Positions 55,724-64,000 of a DNA stretch of 64,000 bases are shown piece by piece; positions within the stretch are counted from its first letter, which is position 1, and every line of letters begins with the position of its first letter. The DNA comes from Takashimella koratensis (taxonomy: Eukaryota > Basidiomycota > Tremellomycetes > Trichosporonales > Tetragoniomycetaceae): contig BCKT01000001.1 in assembly GCA_003116875.1 (NCBI GenBank), positions 1,731,486 through 1,795,485 of the forward strand. The letters run 5' to 3'. Under the pieces are notes generated by a model that was not told the origin of the DNA, searched no databases, and was given only the letters and a program-made list of their open reading frames with translations. The translations under genes and the position numbers were made by a program.

Positions 55724-58700
55724 ATGCTCATCTCCTCAATTGAATGGCCCGCGTGGCTGCAGACATTCAGCCGCGCCGTATCTCAGTCGTTGAATTTCTA
55801 TAGAGTACATTTGGTGGTCTTCGCCATTGTGAGTGAATCCTTACAACCAGCTACCTATGCTTCTCGGTCGCTTACTCATCTCCAGGTTCCTCTGATCTGC
55901 TCGGCTATCATGTGGGGATGTTCAACGGCCTATAAAATCCCTTATATCGATTGCTTGTTCTGTTGCATGTCCGCAATGACCGTGACCGGCTTGGCGACAA
56001 TCGATCTCAGTACATTGTCTGCCTTTCAACAAGTACTGTTGTTTGTGCAAATGGTTATTGGCAGCCCCGTAAGTGCTAAGAGATATCTTTCACCAGATCT
56101 GACTCATCTAGGTGTTTGTTTCCATCATCATGGTGGTCGTCAGAAGGTTTGTGGAAGCACATGGGAAGCCAGAACTGAATATCAAGGCACTTTTTCCGTC
56201 AGGCTTTCCGACATGTCTTGAGGGAGAGGGATCATCAACGATCTTTCAGTCTGTCAAAGACTATTTCTAGGGTTGCGTCGACTGGACATCCTCTCAGCAC
56301 CCTGCGACGTCGTCTGAGCACCACGTTTGGACGAGACGAAGAGGTAGGCGCTTGACGTAATTTCACTATTGACACGTTTCAGACCCACGTCAAAGATGAT
56401 GGTGGAATTTCCGATTCGCGTGGGAGACCGACATTCTCCATGTCGATGTTCTCCCGGGACACGTCTCATACCTCTGGACAAGGGGGTTCTACCCGATCGC
56501 CTTCAACGAACAAGAAGGCCAAAGGCAGGCCCAAGTTGAACAAGGACATGATCAAGCGCATTGATGGAGGTGGAGTGGGCCTTGTCAACCCGATGGGATG
56601 GTACGACGCCAACAAGGCTGCGTCATCTAGTCAAAATGACGATTCAGACTCTCCATCCCCATCTGTCGAAGCTTCTCCTGCGCAAGGAGGCGACAATGAG
56701 GCGGGCGAATCTCACTTTTCACTTCAGCCGCCGTCTGCTCCATACATTGCTGCGATAGCACGGCAGTCTATCCTTACCGAAAGCCCTCAGCCCCTTGACC
56801 CAAATTTGTGAGTCAAAAGGGCGCGCGAGAGATAAATGAACTAATCTCCTGTCCAGACAAGAGTCTCATCCCCGTCCTTATGCCAATCGTCCCGCTGAAG
56901 AAGGTATTTTCTGAAAGTTGCCATGGCCTGACATCAGACGCCTTTCCGAGAACGAGAACAATCGCGTTCGACGCAGGGGACGACGATAACACACACGATC
57001 GTATTCCTCATGATCATCATGAAACCGGAAATTTCCCGCGCACTTCTACTATGAGAAGCGCACAAGAAAGTAAGCATTTGGGTCGTCTTCCACTTACACC
57101 AGACCGTTTCCCGCGGACGATGACCAACGCTTCCTATACGCCGTCGAATCTTGCGAGAGTCACATCCAGAGCTCCCGTCGATACTCGTATGAGAGGGTAT
57201 GGCGGATTTCCGACACCTCTTGACATCGGCAAAAGAGCGTTTCACCGAGTTTTCCCTTCGATGTCTGAGAACATTCAGAAAACCCTGACTATGCCTCGAA
57301 GTAACACAATTTCCGGCACATCCACAGGCAATACTGCAGTCGACGGTGCTAAGGAGGTGCCTTACATCTCTTTCAGTGCTGTCGTCGGACGAAACAGTCA
57401 CTTTCAGGATCTCACTGAGGAGCAAATGGAAGAATTAGGAGGCGTCGAGTACCGTGCGCTCAAGATTCTCGTATGGATTGTCGGATGTGTAAGTTTCCCC
57501 AGTAAGCGGAAAGCTGATCAGCAGTACTTTGTCTTTGCCCAGCTAGCTGCCTTCGTCGTTATCGCGCCATACATAGCTGCTGGAGGCAGATACAGTAATG
57601 CCTTCACAGATCAACCGCAACCCGTTTCATCAACATGGTTTTCCTTGTTCCAATGTATTTCGGCTTTCTCAAACACTGGAATGAGTTTGGTGGATCAGAG
57701 TATGATCCCTTTTCAAACGGCTTACCTAATGATCGTCAGTAAGTGAAAAAATCTGTATCGTGGTATTCCATCGGTAAAGAGCAAAGCTGATAAGGCCAGT
57801 CATGATATTCCTGGTTCTTGGCGGCAATACGTGTTTTGTGAGTTCGTCACTGGAAGTGAAGCTGACTTGAATAGCCCATTTTGTAAGCCGACCAGTATGA
57901 TTGGTTAACTTACATTTCCTCTCAGCCTTCGGTTCATTATGTGAGTTCGAAGCTAGCTTGCGTTATAAGCGGCGTTGCTGATGCAATCACAGTTGGGCGC
58001 TGCACAGATTGGTTCCCAAGAATTCCTATATGCGAGAGACGTTGAAATTTTTGCTGGACCACCCTAGACGGTGAGCAGACAAATAGAAGTGGGTATTGTT
58101 GACAACGCAGATGTTTTGTCTATCTTTTCCCGTCCACACAGACCTGGGTGCTTCTCCTGGTCATGTTGTCTCTGACGTAAGCGAACATTATCTTCCGCCT
58201 GCTGACGCCAGGCTTATTGATTGGGTCAGTTTCCTTGTGCTGGACATTGGAACACCGTACGTCATCAGTATCGCCTTTATCTGACTTGAAGGGTTGTGGA
58301 AGCTATCCCGATAGGAACTCGCATTGCGGCGGCCTTCCTACAATCTTCTGCCGTGCGTGCGGCCGGCTTTGGAATTGTTCCTTTGAACTCTTTAGCTCCA
58401 GCTGTGAAGTACGTTCGTTCCTTGATGCTGATATTTGATAAGCCCATACTGACGTCTCAACAGAGTTCTTTATGTTATCATGATGGTAAGTCTGCGTTGT
58501 CTGGCCGAGCTCATATTTGAAGTACATATCCGTCTATCCAGTTGCGCTGTCGGTACGCGCCACCAATGTTTACGAAGAAAGAGCATTGGGTTTGTACAAT
58601 GAAGACGCCGACGAGGATTTGGAACCAAATGACGCCGGCCCCCAAGCTGTGGCGAAATACCTTGGATGGCAGTGAGTCAGGGCTTGCATGTTAAGTTTCT

Positions 58701-59562
58701 CGAACACAAACTGACTCGTGTAGTGCTCGACGTCAATTGGCCTTCGGTACGAGTCTCATTTCGCATTTGGATACTGACCTTCAGATATCTGGTGGCTTGG
58801 TTTTGCTTTGTGGCTAGTCTGCATCATTGAGGTTAGTATCTGGACCGCATCTTGTGTGCGCGTATCAAGCCTAACATGTCTCACAGCGGGGTGCAATCAA
58901 CGACGAGGCCAATGCCAATTATTTCAACATCTTCAACATCATATTTGAAATCGTCAGTGCATATGGCACAGTCGGATTGAGCTTAGGCGTCGATTACGAC
59001 AATTTTTCGTGAGTTTCTTCTACGATGGTATTTTGACATGTCCAGATTGTCAGGCAGCTTTCGTACGCTGTCCAAACTGGTCATCGTTGCTGTCATGCTT
59101 CGAGGCAGACATAGAGGACTGCCTGTTGCTGTTAGTGCCCACCCTACTACAACTGGATGATGGATTTGTAGCTAACTGCATTGGCATCAGATCGACCGTG
59201 CTGTAATGCGTTAGTGCCCATGATCCATACATTTGTAGCTAATCTTCTCAGTGCCGCGCGACTTCACGGCTACCGAACAAGAAGCTATTGAAGAGCGGTT
59301 GAGACGAAACAGTCGAAGGGAAAGTAGCGTGATCAGCGATCACCATCAAGAAGCTCCTTCATCAGGCTTGCCGCAGTCCCCGAAATCGGCTCATATCCAC
59401 ATCCAGAGCGATCTACCTCATCGACCTCCTGTTGAAAGTCCAACCGCTTTACATTTCTCACTCCCCCCTTCTACATTAGATCGATCACGGTCCATTACTT
59501 CTCCGTTCATGAGCGGCCTTGCTCCTGTCCAAGAATCAGGGCATGGCCACAGGCTTGATTAG
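55724..59562 (+). CDS. TRK1: High-affinity potassium transporter of the TRK/TrkH family
   Basis: This plasma-membrane K+ uptake protein has around 1,000 residues. The start is MLISSIEWPAWLQTFSRAVS. Four pore-loop filters are visible: CMSAMTVTGLATIDLSTL, CISAFSNTGMSLVDQSMI, SSAVRAAGFGIVPLNS and VSAYGTVGLSLGVDYDNFS, each with the key Gly. Between pores 1 and 2 lies the large fungal cytosolic loop (about 56270-57470), Ser/Thr-rich with three FPRTxT motifs. The end region has RGRHRGLPVAIDRAVMLPRD and a disordered tail ending ESGHGHRLD at TAG 59560-59562. It is heavily split, with very small exons (8 nt at 57875-57882, 15 nt at 57926-57940, 19 nt at 59191-59209) and introns down to 37 nt. Identity is very secure. 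Exon borders at 56090-56350 are less so. Confidence 0.93.
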
Positions 59563-59666
59563 TTTCACCCTGTAATCCTTGGCAATTTGTTCTATGTATG
59601 CATGTACCTGGTCTCGCTCGCTTACTCCGTCTGCTTCTCTCAGTTTCAGTTTGAGTTTGAAACACT

Positions 59667-60788
59667 CTAGCTGCGAGAAGTGAAGGCTTGATCAACAGCA
59701 GTCCGCATCTCGCTGATAGTCTGCTTGGGGTCTTTGGCACCAAAGATCGCTGTACCCGCGACAAGGACGTTGGAACCTGCAGCGACGGGTTTCACATCAG
59801 AACGGGGTCTCTCACATAAATGAATCACAAAATTTACTCACCTGCTTCGGCGCACTGGCAAGCATTCCCGGCACCCACACCACCGTCCACCTGAATGTGC
59901 TTGTTTGGGAAGCGTTCTCGGAGCTCCTTGACCTTCTCCAAACACTCGGGTTTGAACTTTTGGCCACCGTGACCAGGTCGCACGGTCATAACCAAGAGAA
60001 GGTCAGCGGCATTGCCAAGGTCATCGGTGATAACAGTTGAAGGAGTCTCGGGCGAGATAGCAAGGCCCGCGAGCATCGAGTGAGAGTGAATGAGCTCGAT
60101 AACTTCGCTGTGGTTGGCTGCAAATTAACACAGAGTCTTAACAATTTGACCTACAAGTGGCCTCGTAATGAAAAGTGTAGAGTTTGCCTCCAGCTTTGGC
60201 TACTTCTGGGACCCACTGAGCAATTATCAGCTTCCCGCGATTTATTGGGCTTCATCAGCACACGCACCTTGGCGGGGTCGGCCACCATCATGTGGCAGTC
60301 CATGAAGATGTCGGGAACGTTGTCACGAACGCAAGTCAAGATGGGCGCCCCCATTGTGATGTTCGGGACAAAGTTCCTGATCAACGATCGAGTATCAGAG
60401 GTGAAGTCGAATCAAGTGTGTCAGTGCTGGGAGCTAAACCCACCCGTCCATGACGTCTGGAAGAGATATAAGTTTCAGTATGGGGACGAGGAAAAGATTG
60501 CAAGAGACGGAAAAAGTAGAAAAGGGATCAACACAAAAGTAGGAGGTAGGATTATCATTGACCCAAGGGATGAGCGAAAAAACGAGACATACCCATGTGA
60601 AGCCAGTCGGCTCCGTTGGCCATCATCCTACGGCATTCCGAGGCAAGGTTGCTGAGATCGCTCTATCGGGCGGGGGTGAGGTCAGAATGGTATTGAAGAG
60701 ATAAGAGTCAGGGAGGGCGGGAGGGCGGGAGACTGGGAGACTGGATACTCACGGCAAGGACGGAGGGAGAGATGACTGCTTTGACCAT
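59667..60788 (-). CDS. RPE1: Ribulose-phosphate 3-epimerase (Rpe1)
   Basis: This TIM-barrel enzyme interconverts ribulose-5-phosphate and xylulose-5-phosphate in the pentose phosphate pathway. Spliced: MVKAVISPSVLASDLSNLAS, ECRRMMANGADWLHMDVMDG, NFVPNITMGAPILTCVRDNV, PDIFMDCHMMVADPAKWVPE, SMLAGLAISPETPSTVITDD, DLLLVMTVRPGHGGQKFKPE, HIQVDGGVGAGNACQCAEAG and NVLVAGTAIFGAKDPKQTIS. It ends QAFTSRS at TAG 59667-59669. Metal and catalytic residues HMDVMDG, MDCHMMV and QVDGGV are present. The HMDVMDG motif is encoded by a 13-nt exon at 60444-60456 between two introns. Its product pool also feeds erythrose-4-phosphate metabolism, but it lies 20 kb from the DAK gene. Confidence 0.94.
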
Positions 60789-60821
60789 TTTGGCTGTTGG
60801 GTGAGATGAAGATGAAGACGA

Positions 60822-60856
60822 GGATGGAGGATGGAGGATGGAGGATGGAGGATGGG
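60822..60856 (-). repeat. TCCATCC heptamer repeat in RPE1 leader
   Basis: About five tandem units (GGATGGA on the + strand) lie about 35-70 nt upstream of the RPE1 ATG. Confidence 0.8.
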
Positions 60857-61030
60857 GAGGAGGGAGGAGGAGGACGGAGATCTCGGAATGATGATGGCCT
60901 GTTGATTGGGACATAGGCGTGTCTTGTAGTCTCGGGTGCCTATTCTTCCTTGATGTTTCTTCGGTCGGCGATCGAATAGGCGCGCGTGCGTAGCGGTCAA
61001 TATCTTTCTCTCGTCTTGCTCTCTCTCAAC

Positions 61031-61086
61031 TCTCATCTCTCATCTCTCATCTCTCATCTCACCCTCACCCTCACCCTCACCCTCAC
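61031..61086 (+). repeat. TCTCATC and ACCCTC tandem repeats in PRP28 leader
   Basis: Four TCTCATC units (61031-61060) are followed by four ACCCTC units (61061-61086), ending about 50 nt before the PRP28 start. It is pyrimidine-rich, like other leaders here. Confidence 0.85.
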
Positions 61087-61137
61087 CGACCTCAGCGGCA
61101 ACAGCGGCGACAGCATCACTCCACAGGTCAAACAGAC

Positions 61138-63638
61138 ATGGCGCCCAATCCGCTCTCCGTCGACGACATGCTGGCAAAGCAAAAGCTCGAACGGGACATC
61201 GCTGCTAAGGTAAGTACAGATCGTCCATCTCCTTCGACCCCCTCCTGTCCCTCCTGTCCCTCCTATTGCCACTCGACCCATTGATCTCGTATTCATTCTG
61301 ACACTCGAACATTAGCCCAAATTCCTTTCCAAGGCAGAAAGGGAGAAGCTCGCCCTCGAAAAGAGGAACGCCGAACTCGCTTCTCAGCAACAAAAGGACG
61401 ACACCAACCATAATCAGAGAATTGCTCTCGAAAGAGCCGCTGAGGAACAACGTCGCGCAGATCAGGCGGCCAGGTACAACCAAAACGGTTCAGGTGAGAC
61501 AAACAGTTTGATTCGCCGATTTGACCAAGCTTCTTCCCTTCACTACGCTGACGCGATGATTCGAATCTTAGGTGACAGATCGAGGTACGATGCGCGAAGA
61601 GGGCCAGGAGGGTCTCGTTCATACGATTCTCGAGGAGCGTCGAATCACGGCCGACCTGCTTCGTCATCATTCGCCAACGGCTCGAGACAATCGTCTTCCA
61701 GTGGACCATCATCGTCTTCCAAAGCGACGAACGGTGAAGATGCTAACGTATCGGAAACTGAGCTGGGTATCATCCGTAAACGATACCTGGGACAGCATGA
61801 GGTCATCAAAAAGCCATGGGCAAGGAAAATGACGGACAAGAAGAAGATCTTCGAATGGAACGCCGATGATGACACGTCGACTAGAGACCCAGTCCTTGCT
61901 CCCTCGAGTCACCTATCAGGATCTCTAAAGTCAGGCGACCGAGAAGGGGATCATCTTCGCAAAGGCTCTGATCGCCAATCGACCATGTGAGTTACAATTG
62001 CGTATTGAGAATGAGCTATCATTGACCATGTTTTCTTACAGCCATGCGGATGCCTTGGAGCGACGTCTTGCAGGAAGAGGTAACACGGACGGTCGCCATT
62101 GGTCGGAGAAGCCGCTCGCCGAAATGAAGGAGCGAGACTGGCGTATCTTTCGCGAGGATTTCAGCATTTCTTCTAAAGGTGCGCACTGGCATATTGAGAG
62201 CTCAGCTAACCGTACTTTAGGCGGTCAAATACCATTTCCACTTCGCAGTTGGCGAGAGTCGCAGATTCCCTCATTCATCCTCGATGTCGTTGATCAAGTT
62301 GGATACAAGGAGCCCAGTCCTATTCAAAGGCAGGCGATCCCGATTGGTTTGCAAAATCGAGATCTGGTCGGATTGGCCAAAACCGGTAAGCTGATTTCCT
62401 ATTGATCCAGTTTCCAGCATAGCTGACCTATCTTAGGTTCCGGAAAGACCGCTGCATTCGTCATCCCGATGTTGACCTACATCAGTCGCTTGCCACCTCT
62501 TACAGACGAGAACCGTCACCTCGGTCCCTACGCTTTGATCATGGCGCCTACTCGAGAACTTGCTCAACAAATCGAGGCAGAAACTGCCAAATTCGCTCTG
62601 CCTATGGGTTATACATGCGTCTCCATCGTTGGAGGTCGATCCGTCGAGGAGCAACAGTTCAATCTCAGAAATGGTGCTCAAATCGTCATCGCCACCCCTG
62701 GCCGTCTCAAGGATATGGTGGACAAGAGCATGCTTGTCATGTCTCAATGCCGATATGTCGTCATGGACGAAGCAGACCGAATGGTCGATCTAGGATTCGA
62801 GGCCGACCTCACATTCATTCTCGACGCCATGCCTGCAAGTTTCTCCAAACCCGACACTCTTGACGACGCCGCCAAACCGGAAGAGTGGAAAGACTACCGA
62901 GTCATGACCCTTTTCTCGGCGACGATGCCGCCAGCCGTCGAGCGTCTGACACGAAAGTACCTTCGGCGACCAGCGACTGTGACCATCGGTACGGCGGGAG
63001 AGGCTGTCGATACAGTCGAGCAGCGCGTCGAGTTTGTTCATGGCGAAGAGAAGAAAAAGGCAAGACTCATCGACATCTTGCGCAATCTCGGCTTCCCGCC
63101 TCCCATTATCGTCTTCGTCAATCAAAAGACAACTGCAGATGTCGTCGTCAAGTACGTTCAGCAATCTGGGCTTGCCGCCACGACTCTCCATTCCGGAAAG
63201 AACCAGGAACAACGAGAGGCTGCGTTGCAATCCTTGCGTGACGGTGATGTTTCTGTCCTCGTCGCGACTGACTTGGCGGGTCGTGGTATCGACGTACCCG
63301 ACGTCTCCTTGGTTATCAACTGGCAAATGTCGGATACGATCGAGAAATATGTCCATCGTATCGGTCGAACTGGTCGTGCCGGGAAGACAGGTGTGGCTAT
63401 CACTCTCCTCTCGAATGACGACGACGAAGTCATGTTCGACCTCAAGCAAGAGATTGCTAAATCGCCGCGGTCGACGATGAATCCCGAGCTGGCGAGGCAT
63501 GAAGCTGCAAGGCAAAAAGTGACGAGAGAAATGAAGGTGCGTGTGTGCAAGTATGGGACTGGATCTGAGCGTGAACAGCGGCTGACTATCTGATTTGACT
63601 ATACGACACAGCGCAAACGAGATGAAGGTGACGAGTGA
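61138..63638 (+). CDS. PRP28: DEAD-box splicing helicase Prp28 (DDX23)
   Basis: Prp28 is the RNA helicase that swaps U1 for U6 at the 5' splice site. It has about 700 residues over seven exons. The N terminus has [38 protein letters not shown], and the family-specific [33 protein letters not shown] and [20 protein letters not shown]. The helicase core has the Q motif [20 protein letters not shown], motif [14 protein letters not shown], Ia [14 protein letters not shown], Ib [72 protein letters not shown] and [17 protein letters not shown]. The last exon adds RKRDEGDE with TGA at 63636-63638. Motifs are complete and the enzyme looks active. Confidence 0.96.
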
Positions 63639-63814
63639 GACCGAGGGGCGGTAGATTGAGAGTGTTGGGCAATTTTGTAAACAAACAAATGAACATGCAC
63701 AGTGTCTGTGTGTCACGTGACCCTACTCCAGGGCTTGTGCGTGAATCTTGGATCAACCTGCTCTTTTGTACGGTATAAGATCCTCGTCATCCTCCCTTTT
63801 CATCATCATTTATC

Positions 63815-64000
63815 ATGCCAGAATCGCTCGAGGAAGCTGCCTTGTCCGGCTCCTTGTTCCAGCCAAGGTCTCAATCCGTCCGCTCTTCCTCATCTGCGTC
63901 ACCACCAAACACAGACGATGAACTCGGCTCAGACTTGTCTAGGCCGGCTTCGCCGATGGCTTCTCGAGGTGCCCCGATGGGAAGCGTCAACGGTCGCCCC
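63815..64000 (+). CDS. N terminus of a probable phosducin-like protein, cut by the window end
   Basis: ATG in ATCATGCCAG opens a frame that stays open for 62 codons to the window edge. It reads MPESLEEAALSGSLFQPRSQ, then a Ser-rich stretch, DDELGSDLSRP, and RGAPMGSVNGRP. A Ser-rich acidic start followed by GAPxGSVNGRP resembles my recollection of basidiomycete phosducin-like proteins, which help fold G-beta and CCT clients. The defining thioredoxin-like domain is outside the window, so this is tentative. Confidence 0.4.
   Translation, partial: MPESLEEAALSGSLFQPRSQSVRSSSSASPPNTDDELGSDLSRPASPMASRGAPMGSVNGRP

Larger units (their letters stand above)
60789..61137. promoter_or_regulatory. Divergent RPE1/PRP28 promoter with two minisatellites
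   Basis: This 349-nt bidirectional spacer has a GGATGGA heptamer array on the RPE1 side and TCTCATC plus ACCCTC arrays on the PRP28 side. On each side the coding strand of the neighbouring gene is the pyrimidine-rich one. Confidence 0.6.

Noticed and set aside
61061..61086. ACCCTC repeats as interstitial telomere sequence
   Set aside because: The unit is not the CCCTAA-type telomere unit, and it sits in a pyrimidine-rich leader like others in the window.
1..64000. tRNA, rRNA, CRISPR arrays and intact transposons
   Set aside because: I looked for tRNA B-box-like text, rRNA-like blocks, regularly spaced repeats and transposase or reverse transcriptase motifs, and saw none. A tRNAscan and Rfam run would settle small RNAs.

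Overview
This 64 kb window is nuclear DNA from a basidiomycete yeast, most likely a tremellomycete (Cryptococcus/Trichosporon relatives). Nearly every gene is broken by several short GT-AG introns (mostly 35-80 nt) with CTGAC/CTAAC-like branch sites and a C/TAG acceptor. Genes are dense on both strands, 5' leaders are CT-rich, and the gene set is fungal (Zn2Cys6 factors, fungal TRK, CAF-1, SPT5, Skp1). I see no rRNA, tRNA, CRISPR array, intact transposon or viral gene. Gene models were spliced by eye, so internal exon borders are good to a few bases where a protein family guides them and weaker elsewhere.

Layout. 0.45-6.3 kb: RAD51 (-) and CAC2/CAF-1 p60 (+), divergent around a 1.4 kb promoter. 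6.7-10.9 kb: SPT5 (+). 11.1-12.8 kb: a His-rich orphan (-). 13.8-18.1 kb: a small ABM-like protein (+), SPP2 (-) and VMA13 (+). 18.2-31.3 kb: class II aldolase (-), MFS anion/carboxylate transporter (+), Zn2Cys6 factor (-), SKP1 (+), RpiB-type isomerase (-), DenD-type SDR dehydrogenase (+), TRP4 (-). 31.5-40.9 kb: PNKP (+), a second Zn2Cys6 factor (+), dihydroxyacetone-kinase family kinase (+), NAD-type mitochondrial carrier (-). 41.6-48.8 kb: NOP13 (-), YIF1 (+), mitochondrial uS15 (+), methylcrotonyl-CoA carboxylase alpha (-). 48.8-51.4 kb: a gene-poor stretch with a long GT microsatellite and a degenerate direct repeat. 51.4-64 kb: an unassigned Pro-rich protein (+), a DXD glycosyltransferase (-), TRK potassium transporter (+), ribulose-phosphate 3-epimerase (-), PRP28 (+), and the start of a probable phosducin-like gene (+).

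The most interesting aspect is 18-40 kb. Two divergent catabolic pairs (aldolase/MFS and RpiB/DenD), a DAK-family kinase and two Zn2Cys6 regulators lie among housekeeping genes. The set resembles the parts list of four-carbon sugar (erythritol/erythrulose or tetronate) catabolism known from Yarrowia and bacteria. The promoters of the catabolic genes share CCGGAA hexamers, and several carry TATA-like boxes. I propose a loosely clustered C4-polyol/tetronate regulon, as inference rather than proof. Other notable points are very small exons (8-23 nt) in SPT5, TRK, RPE1 and the MFS gene, twin introns around a 19-nt TRK exon, an MCB box upstream of CAC2, and two assembly gaps, one inside YIF1.
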